A stretch of DNA of 64,000 nt from Hyphomicrobiales bacterium (GCA_900470195.1 UEIJ01000012.1:1-64000), one strand, 5' to 3'. Numbered from the stretch's first letter, positions 42,808 to 53,460 are shown. A program made the numbers and translations. The notes: generated by a model from the sequence alone, not told the origin.

Positions 42808-45800
42808 GTGGCCATCGCCCACTTCTCCGTCAGCATCGTCAGCCGCGGCGACGGCCGCAGCGCCGTGCTGTCGGCGGCCTACCGGCACTGCGCCAGGATG
42901 GAATACGAGCGCGAGGCCCGCACCATCGACTACACCCGCAAACAGGGGCTCCTGCACGAGGAATTTGTCTTGCCCGTCGACGCCCCGAAATGGGCGCGGA
43001 TGCTGATAGCCGATCGCTCGATTGCCGATGCTTCGGAAACCTTCTGGAACAAGATCGAGGCCTACGAGAAACGCTCCGATGCCCAGCTCGCCAAAGACCT
43101 GACCATTGCCCTGCCGCTGGAACTGACGCCCGAGCAGAACATCGCTCTGGTGCGGGATTTCGTGGAGAAACATATCCTCGTCAAGGGCATGGTGGCGGAC
43201 TGGGTTTATCACGACAATCCCGGCAATCCGCACATCCACCTGATGACGACATTGCGTCCGCTGACCGAGGATGGTTTCGGTGCGAAGAAGGTCGCGGTAA
43301 CAGGCGAAGACGGGCAGCCGTTGCGCAACAAGGCGGGAAAAATCGTTTACGAGCTGTGGGCCGGCGGGACGGATGATTTCAACGCTTTTCGTGACGCCTG
43401 GTTCGAGCGTCTCAACCATCACCTGGCGCTGAACGGGATCTCGCTGCGCGTCGATGGTCGATCTTACGAGAAGCAGGGCATCGATCTGGAGCCGACCATC
43501 CATCTCGGCGTCGGGGCAAAGGCTATCGAGCGCAAGGCGGAGAGGCAAGGCGTCCGTCCGGAGCTCGAACGGCTCGAGCTGAATGAGAAACGCCGCAGCG
43601 AAAACGCCCGCCGCATTCTTCGAAACCCAGGGATCGTGCTCGACCTGATCACGCGGGAGAAAAGTGTCTTCGACAGCCGGGATGTTGCGAAGGTTTTGAA
43701 CCGCTATGTCGACGATCCGGCCGTGTTCCAGCAGCTCCTGGCTCGGATCATACAGAGCCCGGAGGTGCTGCGGCTTCAGCGCGAAACAATCGACTTCGCG
43801 ACCGGGGAAAGAGTGCCGGCCCGTTACACGACGCGCGCGCTGATTCGGCTCGAGGCGGAGATGGCGCGTCGGTCGACCTGGCTTGCGGCAACGGTGTCGC
43901 ATGGCGTCTCGGCCAAGGTGCTGGAGGCCACCTTCGTCCGTCATTCGCGTCTGTCGGAAGAACAGCGGACTGCCATCGAGCATGTTGCCGGTTCAGCGCG
44001 TATCGCAGCCGTGGTCGGCCGCGCAGGTGCTGGCAAGACCACGATGATGAAGGCTGCCCGTGAGGCGTGGGAACTGGCCGGATATCGCGTGGTTGGCGGT
44101 GCGCTTGCCGGGAAGGCGGCTGAAGGACTTTCGAGCGAGGCGGGCATTCAGAGCCGGACGCTCGCTTCCTGGGAGCTACGGTGGAACCGCGGCCGTGACA
44201 TTCTAAACGACAAGACCATCTTCGTCATGGACGAGGCCGGCATGGTTGCCTCGAAACAGATGGCCGGGTTCATCGACGCCGCCGTCAGGGCTGGCGCGAA
44301 GATCGTGCTGGTCGGCGATCCCGAGCAGCTTCAGCCGATCGAGGCGGGCGCTGCCTTCCGCGCCATTGTCGACCGCATCGGCTATGCCGAACTCGAGACG
44401 ATCTACCGCCAACGCGAAGACTGGATGCGGCATGCCTCGCTCGATCTCGCGCGCGGCAACATAGAACAGGGGTTGCTGGCCTATCGCACGCGCGGCCACG
44501 TCGTTGGAGAAAACCTGAAATCGGAAGCGGTCGAAAGCCTCATCTCGGCCTGGAACCACGACTACGATCCGGCGAAGTCGATGCTGATGCTGGCGCATCT
44601 GCGCCGCGACGTTCGCATGCTGAACATGATGGCGCGCGCAAAACTGGTCGAGCGCGGTATCGTCGGAGAGGGACACGCCTTCAAGACCGCCGACGGCATC
44701 CGCCAGTTCGACGCCGGCGACCAGATCGTTTTCCTGAAGAACGAAGGTTCGCTCGGCGTCAAGAATGGCATGATCGGCAGGGTGATCGAGGCCGCGCCCG
44801 GCCGCATTGCCGTGACCGTGGGTGAGGGCGATCAACGCCGGCAGGTGACCGTCGACAGCCGCTCCTACAACAATGTCGATCACGGTTATGCCACCACGAT
44901 CCACAAGAGCCAGGGCGCCACCGTCGACCGGGTGAAAGTGCTGGCTTCACTCTCTCTGGATCGCCACCTGACCTATGTCGCGATGACGCGCCATCGAGAG
45001 GACCTTCAGGTCTATTTCGGTCGCCGCTCCTTCGAGATGAACGGCGGGCTGGCCAAGATCCTATCGCGGCGAAACGCCAAGGAGACGACGCTCGACTACG
45101 AGCGCGGTACGCTCTACCGCGAGGCGCTCGCCTTCGCCGAAAACCGAGGGCTGCGCATCTTGCAGGTGGCGCGAACATTGCTGCGCGACCGGCTCGACTG
45201 GACGCTGCGCCAGAAAAGCAAGCTCACCGATCTCGCGAGCCGCCTTCGCGCTCTCGGCGAACGGCTCGGCTTGCGGCAATCCCCGCCAACCCAATCAGCT
45301 AAGGAGTCGAAACCCATGGTCGCCGGCATAACTCGGTTCGAGAATTCCGTTGCGGACGCGGTCGGGCAAAAGCTCGACGTTGATCCCGCATTGAAGAGGC
45401 ACTGGGAGGAGGTTTCGATCCGGTTCCGCTATGTGTTCGCCGATCCCGAAACTGCCTTCCGGGCGATGAACTTTGACGCCGTGCTGGCGGATAAGGACAT
45501 GGCGCGACAGGCGCTTCAGAAGCTTGAGGCCGAGTCGGCGTCGATCGGTCCTCTCAGGGGCAAGACCGGCATTCTCGCCAGCAAGGCGGAGCGCGAGGCG
45601 CGCCGTATCGCCGAGATCAATGTGCCGGCGCTCAGGCGTGACCTCGAACGCTATCTGCAGATGCGCGAGAGCGCGGTGCAACGGCATGAAGCCGAAGAGA
45701 ACACGCTGCGCCAGCGTGTCTCGATCGACATACCGGCGCTGTCTCCGGCCGCGCGCGCCGTGCTGGAGCGCGTACGCGACGCGATCGACAGGAACGATCT

Positions 45801-46110
45801 GCCGGCCGCACTTGCATATGCGCTGAGCAATCGCGAGACGAAGCTGGAGATTGACGAGTTCAACAAGGCTGTGGCCCAACGGTTTGGCGAACGCACCCTG
45901 CTGACCAATGCCGCACGTGAGCCATCGGGCAAACTCTTCGACAAGCTCTCCGAGGGAATGCAGCCACAGGAGAAGGAACGCCTGAAGGAAGCTTGGCCAG
46001 TCATGCGCACGGCCCAGCAGCTCGCCGCCCATGAGCGTACGACCGAGACCCTGCGGCAGGTCGAGGAATTGCGTCTCGCGCAACGCCAGAGCCCGGTTGT
46101 GAAGCAATGA
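42808..46110 (+). CDS. traA: Relaxase-helicase TraA (MobA/MobL type)
   Basis: 1,100 residues from the GTG at 42808, equal to Ti TraA; the frame is open far upstream, but the conserved protein begins [18 protein letters not shown]. The relaxase domain (about 1-240) has the [12 protein letters not shown] segment and the metal-binding His pair in [12 protein letters not shown] (His142, His144). The helicase half has Walker [10 protein letters not shown] near 404, [11 protein letters not shown], and the RecD-like [11 protein letters not shown] and YVAMTRHRE motifs. It nicks oriT and unwinds the T-strand. It starts 64 bp right of the oriT hairpin and would be transferred last. Confidence 0.96.
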   Translation: MAIAHFSVSIVSRGDGRSAVLSAAYRHCARMEYEREARTIDYTRKQGLLHEEFVLPVDAPKWARMLIADRSIADASETFWNKIEAYEKRSDAQLAKDLTIALPLELTPEQNIALVRDFVEKHILVKGMVADWVYHDNPGNPHIHLMTTLRPLTEDGFGAKKVAVTGEDGQPLRNKAGKIVYELWAGGTDDFNAFRDAWFERLNHHLALNGISLRVDGRSYEKQGIDLEPTIHLGVGAKAIERKAERQGVRPELERLELNEKRRSENARRILRNPGIVLDLITREKSVFDSRDVAKVLNRYVDDPAVFQQLLARIIQSPEVLRLQRETIDFATGERVPARYTTRALIRLEAEMARRSTWLAATVSHGVSAKVLEATFVRHSRLSEEQRTAIEHVAGSARIAAVVGRAGAGKTTMMKAAREAWELAGYRVVGGALAGKAAEGLSSEAGIQSRTLASWELRWNRGRDILNDKTIFVMDEAGMVASKQMAGFIDAAVRAGAKIVLVGDPEQLQPIEAGAAFRAIVDRIGYAELETIYRQREDWMRHASLDLARGNIEQGLLAYRTRGHVVGENLKSEAVESLISAWNHDYDPAKSMLMLAHLRRDVRMLNMMARAKLVERGIVGEGHAFKTADGIRQFDAGDQIVFLKNEGSLGVKNGMIGRVIEAAPGRIAVTVGEGDQRRQVTVDSRSYNNVDHGYATTIHKSQGATVDRVKVLASLSLDRHLTYVAMTRHREDLQVYFGRRSFEMNGGLAKILSRRNAKETTLDYERGTLYREALAFAENRGLRILQVARTLLRDRLDWTLRQKSKLTDLASRLRALGERLGLRQSPPTQSAKESKPMVAGITRFENSVADAVGQKLDVDPALKRHWEEVSIRFRYVFADPETAFRAMNFDAVLADKDMARQALQKLEAESASIGPLRGKTGILASKAEREARRIAEINVPALRRDLERYLQMRESAVQRHEAEENTLRQRVSIDIPALSPAARAVLERVRDAIDRNDLPAALAYALSNRETKLEIDEFNKAVAQRFGERTLLTNAAREPSGKLFDKLSEGMQPQEKERLKEAWPVMRTAQQLAAHERTTETLRQVEELRLAQRQSPVVKQ

Positions 46111-46637
46111 GGCGACGCGGTGCGATCATGCTGTTGAGGACGTCGCTGGTTGCTATCGCGGGCCTCGTCACGGCTGCGGTCGTCGGTGGCTATCGACTGA
46201 ACCTGACGCCGAGCGAGCCGCTCGGGCTCTGGCGCATCGAGAAACTCAATCGTCCGCTCGAGGCCGGAGATCTCGTCTTCATCTGCCCGCCCCCGACCGC
46301 AATATTCGAGGAGGCACGACGGCGAGGGTATCTCCGACGAGGCTTGTGCGCCGGTGGGTTCGCGCCGCTGATCAAGATGATCGCAGCACTTCCCGGACAG
46401 CATGTCGAAATCACGGATCACGTCGTGATCGACGGCGGTTCCCTTGCCGCATCTGTCGTCCGGAAGACGGACGGGGAGGACAGGACGATCACGCCATATC
46501 CTGGTGGCATCGTGCCATCAGGACATCTCTATCTCTACTCTTCTTTTGCGAGCTCCTATGACTCCCGATACTTCGGGTCGGTCCCCGACAGCGGCCTTCT
46601 CGGCCTTGCCCGGCCGGTCATCACCTTCGATCCGTGA
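46107..46637 (+). CDS. traF: Conjugal transfer protease TraF (signal-peptidase-like)
   Basis: 176 residues with an N-terminal hydrophobic helix at about 8-28. The S26-like catalytic pattern is present: Ser in [11 protein letters not shown] and Lys in [11 protein letters not shown]. In RP4, TraF processes and circularises the TrbC pilin; the same role is inferred here. ATGA overlap with traA; the end overlaps traB by 80 bp. Confidence 0.93.
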   Translation: MRRRGAIMLLRTSLVAIAGLVTAAVVGGYRLNLTPSEPLGLWRIEKLNRPLEAGDLVFICPPPTAIFEEARRRGYLRRGLCAGGFAPLIKMIAALPGQHVEITDHVVIDGGSLAASVVRKTDGEDRTITPYPGGIVPSGHLYLYSSFASSYDSRYFGSVPDSGLLGLARPVITFDP

Positions 46638-47805
46638 TCATATTTCGGATCGTTGGCGATCCGCCTTGCTCATCGTCGCATCCGTCGCTTGCAGCTCACT
46701 CGGCTGGAGCGGCAATGTGCTCGCCCTTCCGGTTGCGATGCTCTTCCCGGCGCTGTGGGCGATGTCGCCATCGCGCAGGGTCGCGGCGCTCGTGTCAGCC
46801 TGCTATTTTCTGGCCGCCTCGCGCGGTTTGCCTCAGGGAGTTGCAAACTTCTATTCATCCGATCTTTGGCCGGGCCTTCTGCTGTGGATGGCGGCCTCGG
46901 CCTCCTTCGTCGCCGTGCATGCGGCGGCGTGGACAAGGCGACCGGGAAAGGGAAGGGCGGTGCGTTATCTGGCGGCAGCGGTGCTGACGGGGCTACCGCC
47001 CTTCGGCATCACCGGATGGGCGCATCCGCTGACCGCAGCCGGCGTACTGTTTCCCGGATGGGGATGGTGGGGCCTAGCTGCGGCTGCGGCCGGCTTGCTC
47101 GTCATGGTGACGAGATTTTGGTCGGCTGCCGCCATTGGCCTCGCAGGCTTCTGGCTCTGGTCCACTGCCACGTGGACAGGGCCGAATCTACCGGAAGGAT
47201 GGATGGGCGTAGACCTTGAATTGGGACGAAGCCTTGGCCGGGACGGGTCGCTCGAGCATCACCGTGGCCTGATCGCCACAGCGCGCATATCCGCAAGTAA
47301 GGGCGCGCAAGTTGTCGTTTTTCCGGAGAGCGCGCTCGGCTTCTGGACGCCGACGGTCGCTCGCCTTTGGCGGGAGGGGTTGAACGGGCTCGACCTCACG
47401 GTCGTCGCCGGCGCAGCCGTCATCGATGCGCAAGGCTACGACAACGTCATAGTGGCGGTTGGTTCCGGCGCCGCTGGCATCCTCTACAAGGAGCGCATGC
47501 CGGTTCCGGTTTCCATGTGGCAGCCATGGTTGCGATGGACAGGGCAGGGCGGAGGCGCCAAGGCGCACCTGTTCGCGAACCCGGTCGTGGAGGTTGGGAC
47601 AACGAGGATTGCGCCGCTCATCTGCTACGAGCAACTCATCCTCTGGCCGGTCCTGCAGTCGATGCTGCATTCCCCTGGCGTCATCGTCGCAACGGGTAAC
47701 GGCTGGTGGACCGAAGGCACCTCGATCGTTGCTATCCAGAAGGCGAGCGTGACCGCCTGGGCTAAGCTCTTCGACCTGCCCGTCGTCATGGCCTTCAACA
47801 CATAA
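46558..47805 (+). CDS. traB: Conjugal transfer protein TraB (nitrilase-like)
   Basis: 415 residues from the ATG at 46558. Several hydrophobic segments fill the N-terminal half, then a carbon-nitrogen hydrolase fold: Glu in [12 protein letters not shown], Lys in LYKERMPVP and Cys in APLICYEQL form the Glu-Lys-Cys triad. This domain layout recalls apolipoprotein N-acyltransferase (Lnt). Ti TraB raises transfer efficiency, but its substrate is unknown. Overlap with traF suggests coupling. Confidence 0.92.
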   Translation: MTPDTSGRSPTAAFSALPGRSSPSIRDHISDRWRSALLIVASVACSSLGWSGNVLALPVAMLFPALWAMSPSRRVAALVSACYFLAASRGLPQGVANFYSSDLWPGLLLWMAASASFVAVHAAAWTRRPGKGRAVRYLAAAVLTGLPPFGITGWAHPLTAAGVLFPGWGWWGLAAAAAGLLVMVTRFWSAAAIGLAGFWLWSTATWTGPNLPEGWMGVDLELGRSLGRDGSLEHHRGLIATARISASKGAQVVVFPESALGFWTPTVARLWREGLNGLDLTVVAGAAVIDAQGYDNVIVAVGSGAAGILYKERMPVPVSMWQPWLRWTGQGGGAKAHLFANPVVEVGTTRIAPLICYEQLILWPVLQSMLHSPGVIVATGNGWWTEGTSIVAIQKASVTAWAKLFDLPVVMAFNT

Positions 47806-47818
47806 TGGAGATCGCCAG

Positions 47819-48439
47819 ATGGTCGATGCTGCCCTCATCAAGCAATGCGCCGATCCGGGCTTAAAGCCCGCGATTGTCGAACAGTTCATCGAGCGGGCGG
47901 GGTCGCAGGAACCACTCGCGATCACGGTTCGATCCGGGAACCGCATTGTTCTGGTGCCGAAGCCCGCCACGTCCGGCGAGGCGATGGAACTGATCCGCCA
48001 GCATGTCGGCCGCAACATCGTGCGTGTCGGCGTCACCCAATATCCGGCGGGTCTTGGCATCATGGAGGCCGGAGCGCTGAAACCGGACCTGGTCGATCCT
48101 TGTGAAAATCTCCGCATGGGCTCGGCGCTCTTCGCCAAGGTCTACCGGATCGTCATGAAATGGTATGGCGACCCGACGGCGAAGGAAGTGCTGCCACAGG
48201 TATTCGATGATGCGATCATCGCCTGGCAGACGGGGTATTTCGAGGGAATGGCCGTATTCCGCGCGCCGGACCCTGGTGAGGTGAAGGCCCCTGAACCTGG
48301 TGGGGACGAGTCCACGATCGACGCGTCCGCAGATTCTGCCGGGGAGGAAGTGAGCGATCCTGTCACGAACGGAGCCCGGAGCGACGATCCCAACAAGGCG
48401 GGTATTCGTGTAGATCTCTCGGGGATCGGTGCCAAATGA
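47819..48439 (+). CDS. traH: Conjugal transfer protein TraH
   Basis: 206 residues, last gene of the traAFBH operon, starting 13 bp after traB with a GGAGA site. The core ATSGEAMELIRQHVGRN and RVGVTQYPAGLG is typical of Ti-type TraH. The C-terminal about 60 residues are acidic and low in complexity. No signal peptide. The exact role in transfer is unknown. Confidence 0.9.
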   Translation: MVDAALIKQCADPGLKPAIVEQFIERAGSQEPLAITVRSGNRIVLVPKPATSGEAMELIRQHVGRNIVRVGVTQYPAGLGIMEAGALKPDLVDPCENLRMGSALFAKVYRIVMKWYGDPTAKEVLPQVFDDAIIAWQTGYFEGMAVFRAPDPGEVKAPEPGGDESTIDASADSAGEEVSDPVTNGARSDDPNKAGIRVDLSGIGAK

Positions 48440-48479
48440 CATTGATGCTCGCGAAGGTCACTATGCCACTTACGTGATC

Positions 48480-48497
48480 ATGTGCATGTTTGCACTG
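48480..48497. promoter_or_regulatory. Probable tra box upstream of traM
   Basis: ATGTGCATGTTTGCACTG keeps both GTGCA and TGCAC arms of the tra box but differs in the centre. It is placed 264 bp before traM, fitting TraR activation of its own antagonist. The remaining 48498-48760 holds no gene; a CCGCCCT/AGGGCGG hairpin lies at 48511-48529. Confidence 0.6.
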
Positions 48498-48760
48498 GCG
48501 AATTCAGCGTCCGCCCTCTATAAGGGCGGGCAGGGCAGTACGCGCTGCCTCGGGGTGTGGAAACCTCTACTCGGTGGTTGGTGTCGGCCGTTTCGACATC
48601 AGAATCCTCTGGCCATTTGGCCGGGGGCCTGTGACGTATGTCCAGGTGCCTCGGTACTAAAGGTCGCAGGACTGTCCGAGTACAGTTTCCAACCCCCGGC
48701 TTGGGATCAGGGATTAACGTTTGCGGGGGCGCACCGCGGACAAGCCGGAGATTGGATCGA

Positions 48761-49069
48761 ATGACACCGGACGCGCCGACATCGGAAGACAAACTGGAAA
48801 TGCGTCCCGTGTACGGGCTGACGCAGGGTCTGCCCAAGTCTGACCTGGAGAGCTTGACGGTCGATGCTATCAGGACCCATCGGCGTCTGGTCGATACTGC
48901 AGATCGGCTGTTCCAGGCACTGCCCGACACCTACAAATCCGGTAAGGAGGCGGGCGGCGCGCAGCACCTCACTTACATCCAGTCCTGCATGGAGATGCAT
49001 GCGCAGATGTATGTGGTGAACACGCTGGTCACCATTCTTGGTCATATTCCGAAAGTGTCGGTGAACTGA
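48761..49069 (+). CDS. traM: TraR antiactivator TraM
   Basis: 102 residues from the ATG at 48761, the same length as Ti TraM. The helical sequence with VYGLTQGLPKSDLESLTVDA and a closing NTLVTILGHIPKVSVN is typical. TraM binds TraR and blocks premature quorum activation. The stop lies 3 bp from the stop of the convergent traR. A tra box lies upstream. Confidence 0.92.
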   Translation: MTPDAPTSEDKLEMRPVYGLTQGLPKSDLESLTVDAIRTHRRLVDTADRLFQALPDTYKSGKEAGGAQHLTYIQSCMEMHAQMYVVNTLVTILGHIPKVSVN

Positions 49070-49072
49070 GGC

Positions 49073-49777
49073 TCAGATCAGTTTTCGGCGGATAGCGACG
49101 GCGGTCAGGTGGGTCAGGGTGTGCACGTCGAAACGTTTCTTTGTTTCGGCGATCTTGACGCGCACGCTGTTGTACTTGACGCCCTCGAGGTCCGCCGCTT
49201 CCTCCATCGTTTTGCCGACAGCGATCCAGCTGAGATAGGCGGCCCCTTTGGGATCGAGACCAATCGGCTCTTCGACACTTGGGGTCGGATCAGCGAGATT
49301 GATGCGGGCATGAAGTTGCGCGACCGCGGATGCAGCTTCGACAGGGTCCATCTCGCGGTCCATGTCGATTGCCGGCTTCTCCGAGGCAAGCGTGAACATC
49401 GCCAAGGAACCGTGTGCGGCCTTGATGGGCACCGTGATGCCGGAGCGAATTCCGAAATCGGCTGCATGCGCAAAGAACGAGCGTTCCGCTTTGGTTAGCC
49501 GTGGACTCTCCTGTTTACCGCTCCAGGTGAAGGCTCGTTTCAGGGACTTGGCGCGTCGAATGACGGGGTCGACCGCAAGATAGCCTCGCGCGAAGTAGTC
49601 GGATTGAAACTCACGACGATAGTTCGAGATTGCGAGTGAGCGTCCTGGCTTGATGTTCAGATAGGCATAGCCTATAAAACCGATCTGTTCGGTAAAGTTT
49701 GCTAGCGCGTCCTTCAATATGCTTTCATCGCCAGGAATGGCGGCGAGGTCGGTCAGCTTGTCCAGCCAGTGTCGCAT
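49073..49777 (-). CDS. traR: Quorum-sensing activator TraR (LuxR family)
   Basis: 234 residues, equal to pTi TraR. The N-terminal autoinducer-binding domain keeps Tyr61, Asp70 and Trp85, but position 57, where LuxR-family proteins have Trp, is Phe (codon at 49607-49609, TTT). The LuxR helix-turn-helix is at about 175-230 ([22 protein letters not shown]). With its acyl-homoserine lactone it should bind the tra boxes listed here and activate tra, trb and rep transcription. It is convergent with traM. Confidence 0.95.
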   Translation of the reverse strand: MRHWLDKLTDLAAIPGDESILKDALANFTEQIGFIGYAYLNIKPGRSLAISNYRREFQSDYFARGYLAVDPVIRRAKSLKRAFTWSGKQESPRLTKAERSFFAHAADFGIRSGITVPIKAAHGSLAMFTLASEKPAIDMDREMDPVEAASAVAQLHARINLADPTPSVEEPIGLDPKGAAYLSWIAVGKTMEEAADLEGVKYNSVRVKIAETKKRFDVHTLTHLTAVAIRRKLI

Positions 49778-50056
49778 TTAAAATTCCTTGTGGATCATCA
49801 GTTAGAACAGATCATGTGATCCCTTTATATGTAGGCATTCTTTAATGCAACCTTTGATTGCATAAGCAGAATTATGGAACTTCACTGAAGCCTCGAGACG
49901 ATTAAGCGTGTCGCAGTCGCCGAGCTCGATGACACCGCCGGGAATGAACACTGCTGTTGCTCGCAGGGCAAGTCTTGGGCTAGGCTGGTCGCTGATCTTG
50001 GATCGTGGTTGAAACCCTTGTCCCGATACAGTGCCTACCAGCATGACGAGACTTGA
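49778..50056. other. traR upstream region
   Basis: No gene recognised. AT-rich near 49800-49870 with two small palindromes, GATCATGTGATC (49810-49821) and ATGCAA/TTGCAT (49845-49850, 49858-49863). They are candidate operator sites for control of traR. A weak 80-codon minus-strand frame here is not convincing. Confidence 0.4.
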
Positions 50057-50128
50057 ATGTCAAGGGACGCGGCCGCTCGTCTGGAGGCGCAAGGGGTGGA
50101 ACTCAGCGGCAAGGGAGAGATCCAATGA
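50057..50128 (+). pseudogene. ccmE: C-terminal remnant of ccmE (cycJ)
   Basis: A 23-codon frame ending at 50128 whose TGA overlaps the ccmF ATG (ATGA). The residues RLEAQGVELSGKGEIQ resemble the C-terminal end of rhizobial CcmE, whose gene normally precedes ccmF (order cycH-J-K-L). An in-frame stop lies just upstream at 50054-50056, so only the tail survives. Homology is judged by eye from memory and context. Confidence 0.5.
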
Positions 50129-52110
50129 TCATTGAGCTTGGCCACTATGCCCTGGTGCTGGCACTCGCCACCTGTCTTGTCGTTTCCATTTTGCCCGTGA
50201 TCGGCGCACGGCGCGGTGACGCAGCAATGATGGCGGTGGGTACCACCGGCACCTATGCAATGTTCGTGCTCGTCGCCTTCTCCTTCGCGGCCCTCACCTA
50301 CGGCTACGTCTTCTCCGACTTCTCGGTGCAGAACGTCTTTGAGAACTCTCACTCCCTCAAACCGATGATCTACAAGGTATCCGGCGTCTGGGGGAACCAT
50401 GAAGGCTCGATGCTGCTCTGGGTGCTGATCCTGACGCTGTTCAGCGCCATGGTCGCCTTTTTCGGCACCAATCTCCCGGACCGGCTGAAAGCGAATGTGC
50501 TGGCCGTACAGGCCTGGATCACGACGGCCTTCACGCTCTTCATTCTTCTGACGTCCAACCCCTTTATTCGCCTGTCGCCGATCCCGGCCGAGGGTCGGGA
50601 TCTGAACCCGGTTCTGCAGGATATCGGCCTCGCGATCCATCCGCCTCTGCTCTATCTCGGCTATGTTGGCTTCTCTGTCTGCTTCTCCTTTGCGATCGCC
50701 GCTCTTATGGATGGCCGCATCGATGCCGCCTGGGCCCGCTGGGTTAGGCCCTGGACGCTAGCTGCCTGGGTGTTCCTGACGGCCGGCATCGCCATGGGCT
50801 CCTACTGGGCGTATTACGAGCTCGGCTGGGGAGGCTGGTGGTTCTGGGATCCGGTCGAAAACGCCTCCTTCATGCCATGGCTGGCGGGCACGGCCCTTCT
50901 GCATTCGGCTTTGGTCATGGAAAAGCGTGATGCCTTGAAGATCTGGACGGTACTGCTCGGCATCATCGCCTTCTCGCTGTCGCTGCTCGGCACCTTCCTC
51001 GTGCGGTCGGGCGTGCTAACCTCGGTGCACGCCTTTGCGAACGACCCGACGCGCGGCGTCTTCATTCTCGGCATTCTCGTGATCTTCATTGGTGGGGCCT
51101 TCACGCTCTTTGCACTGCGCGCGCCGATGCTGAAGGCCGGCGGCTTGTTCCAGCCGATCTCGCGTGAAGGTGCGCTGGTTCTCAACAACCTAATTCTCAC
51201 CGTCTCCACCGCGTCTGTTCTAATCGGCACGCTTTATCCGCTGCTTTTGGAGACGCTGACGGGCGAGAAGATCTCGGTCGGTCCGCCCTTCTTCAACATC
51301 ACCTTTGGGTTGCTCATAATACCCCTGCTGCTCGCGATGCCCTTCGGGCCATTCCTCGCCTGGAAGCGCGGCGATCTACATGGTGCGCTGCAGCGGCTTT
51401 ACGTGGCGGCGGCGGTCTCGCTCATGCTTGGCCTCGGTTTCTGGTACGCCCAGAATGGTGGGCCTGTCATGGCGGTGGCAGGCCTTGCGCTTGCCTTCTT
51501 CGTCATGGGCGGCGCGGTATCCGATCTCTGGTATCGGTCAGGCTTTGGTAAGCATCCGCTGTCCACCGCCTGGAGTCGACTGAAAGGCCTAACCCGGTCG
51601 GCCTTCGGCACGTCACTTGCGCATTTCGGCATGGGTGTGACCGTGCTCGGCGTCGTGGCCGTCACCACCTTCGAGACGGAAACTGTGATCGAGATGAAGC
51701 CGGGCATGACGGTGGAGGCCGGCGGTTATGTCGTGACCTTCGACGGCATTCGCGCCGCGACGGGACCGAACTACAGCGAAGACCAGGGGCATTTCACCAT
51801 CCGCGAAGATGGTGTTGAGGTGGCCGATATCTGGTCGTCGAAGCGGCTCTACACGGCCCGCCAGATGCCGACGACAGAAGCCGGCATCGTCACGTTCGGC
51901 TTCAGCCAGCTCTACATATCGCTGGGTGACCCAATAGCCGCCGGGGGCATTGTCGTACGCTTCTGGTGGAAGCCCTGGATCCTCTGTATCTGGTCCGGTG
52001 CCATCGTGATGATGGCTGGTGGCATCGTCTCGCTCTCTGATCGCCGTTTGCGAGTCGGAGCGCCTAAGCGAACCAAGGCCTCGATAAGGCCGTCGTTAGG
52101 GGTCAGCTGA
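50125..52110 (+). CDS. ccmF: Cytochrome c maturation protein CcmF
   Basis: 661 residues from the ATG at 50125, full length for CcmF. About fifteen hydrophobic segments are seen. The tryptophan-rich heme-handling signature WGGWWFWDPVENASFMPW is complete, and conserved segments such as SVWGNHEG-type SGVWGNHEGSM and LLGTFLVRSGVLTSVHAFA are present. CcmF with CcmH attaches heme to apocytochrome c in the periplasm. Here it lacks ccmI, ccmH and an intact ccmE, so it is an extra or captured copy starting at a ccmE tail. Confidence 0.95.
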   Translation: MIIELGHYALVLALATCLVVSILPVIGARRGDAAMMAVGTTGTYAMFVLVAFSFAALTYGYVFSDFSVQNVFENSHSLKPMIYKVSGVWGNHEGSMLLWVLILTLFSAMVAFFGTNLPDRLKANVLAVQAWITTAFTLFILLTSNPFIRLSPIPAEGRDLNPVLQDIGLAIHPPLLYLGYVGFSVCFSFAIAALMDGRIDAAWARWVRPWTLAAWVFLTAGIAMGSYWAYYELGWGGWWFWDPVENASFMPWLAGTALLHSALVMEKRDALKIWTVLLGIIAFSLSLLGTFLVRSGVLTSVHAFANDPTRGVFILGILVIFIGGAFTLFALRAPMLKAGGLFQPISREGALVLNNLILTVSTASVLIGTLYPLLLETLTGEKISVGPPFFNITFGLLIIPLLLAMPFGPFLAWKRGDLHGALQRLYVAAAVSLMLGLGFWYAQNGGPVMAVAGLALAFFVMGGAVSDLWYRSGFGKHPLSTAWSRLKGLTRSAFGTSLAHFGMGVTVLGVVAVTTFETETVIEMKPGMTVEAGGYVVTFDGIRAATGPNYSEDQGHFTIREDGVEVADIWSSKRLYTARQMPTTEAGIVTFGFSQLYISLGDPIAAGGIVVRFWWKPWILCIWSGAIVMMAGGIVSLSDRRLRVGAPKRTKASIRPSLGVS

Positions 52111-52195
52111 GTGCACGAACAGACAGCCCCCTCCGCTTCCTGCGCGAATTAGACGAAGGCGCCATCCCGGCCCGGCACAAAGCGGCTTACATTCT

Positions 52196-53179
52196 TCAGG
52201 CAGCCTTGTTCGACCCAAACTTTGGTGCCAGACGAATGTAAGCCAACTGGCTCAGCAGTTCGATCAGTGTCTGCGTGACAATTATTGCCGGAAGGATCGG
52301 TACAGCACCCGGGACAGCGAAAGCCAGCGGCAGGACGACCAGAGAGTTGCGCGTGGCGGCACTGAATGCGACGGCACGGCCCGCTGGCGCATCAAGCCGG
52401 AACAACTTACTCATACCCCACCCCGCCAAGGGCGCAGCAACCGCGTATGCCACGTATATTGGCACAACACGGAAAGTGGCATCGAGTGCGGGGCCGAGTT
52501 GCGGTACGACGGCAGCAACCACGACGAAGAGTACGAACGCTGTCGCAGGAACCGGAAGCAGCCCCAAAACCGCCGACGCACGCTGCCCTGCCACACTTCG
52601 GCCGGCCGAGAACTGGATGAGGACGGCGAAGACAAGCGGGACTGCGATCAGCCAGACGAACGCGTGGAAAAATGGTCCGGCTTTGATAAGAGACCCAGCC
52701 TCGGGACCGAGGAAAACGCTCAAATAGACGGGCAACAGTAGCATTTGGACGATCAAGAGCGTGGGTGTTGCTGCCAGCAGGAGACGGGCGTCGGCGCGGC
52801 CAAGATGCGAGAACGTAACGACATAGTCGATGCATGGGGCGAGAAGGACCAGCAATACGCCAAGCCGTATCATCGGATCAGGTGGAAGAAACGGGACGAG
52901 AACTCCCACCAGCATAGGCATGACGACAAAATTCGCCAGCAGCAGGACGCCAAGGAAGCGGAATTGCGCGAGGGCCATCCGAAGTTCGGCAAGCGGAACC
53001 TGAAGGAAGGTCACAAACAACATGAACGCTAGCGACGGATTTATGCCGATCTCAAGTGCGGTTGTTCCAGAGATCGAGAGAGCCGCCAGAGCGCCAAGGA
53101 TAACTGCGCCAAAATAGATCTGGACCTGATGATTTTCGAGGGTGTCACGGAGGGTCAACGGAGCGCTTTCAGTTTTCAT
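52196..53179 (-). CDS. BASS-family transporter (ACR3/bile acid:Na+ symporter-like)
   Basis: 327 residues with about ten hydrophobic segments. The segment VLLAPCIDYVVTFSHLGRADARLLLAATP corresponds to the Cys-containing region of arsenite permease-like BASS proteins. These transporters move organic anions or arsenite. No arsR, arsC or arsH is nearby, so arsenic resistance is only one option; metal or bile-acid-like substrates cannot be excluded. It is convergent with ccmF. Confidence 0.82.
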   Translation of the reverse strand: MKTESAPLTLRDTLENHQVQIYFGAVILGALAALSISGTTALEIGINPSLAFMLFVTFLQVPLAELRMALAQFRFLGVLLLANFVVMPMLVGVLVPFLPPDPMIRLGVLLVLLAPCIDYVVTFSHLGRADARLLLAATPTLLIVQMLLLPVYLSVFLGPEAGSLIKAGPFFHAFVWLIAVPLVFAVLIQFSAGRSVAGQRASAVLGLLPVPATAFVLFVVVAAVVPQLGPALDATFRVVPIYVAYAVAAPLAGWGMSKLFRLDAPAGRAVAFSAATRNSLVVLPLAFAVPGAVPILPAIIVTQTLIELLSQLAYIRLAPKFGSNKAA

Positions 53180-53460
53180 TTCAGGCCGACGAAGCTAGCC
53201 AGGTCCGAGAACAATGGCCGCCGTTGCTATCCGGTGGTTTAGTCTTCGAACGCCTTTGGTGCCGATTTCCAGCATCACCTGAAAGCTCCCCCTATATGCC
53301 GCAAGTCACTGGATTTGAGTATGTCGACCTGCGCCGTAGATCGGCGTAACAGTTTGAAAGGGCTGGGGATAGGTCGGTCCGGGTGCGTGTCAGGCTTTGC
53401 GGCATACATGCGCTGTTCTCTGCCTTTCCATGGTGACCAGGCATGAAACTGCTGATGACT
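53180..53460. other. Gap between DedA and BASS genes
   Basis: 281 bp; no gene, terminator or clear operator recognised. Confidence 0.35.

Noticed and set aside
42190-43983. Minus-strand frame of 597 codons across oriT
   Set aside because: It runs antisense to the relaxase domain of TraA and across oriT and traC; no recognisable domain. The conserved TraA, TraC and oriT explain this DNA.
52196-53179. Arsenic resistance operon
   Set aside because: Only a BASS-type transporter is present, without arsR, arsC or arsH, so a specific arsenic function is not supported by context.
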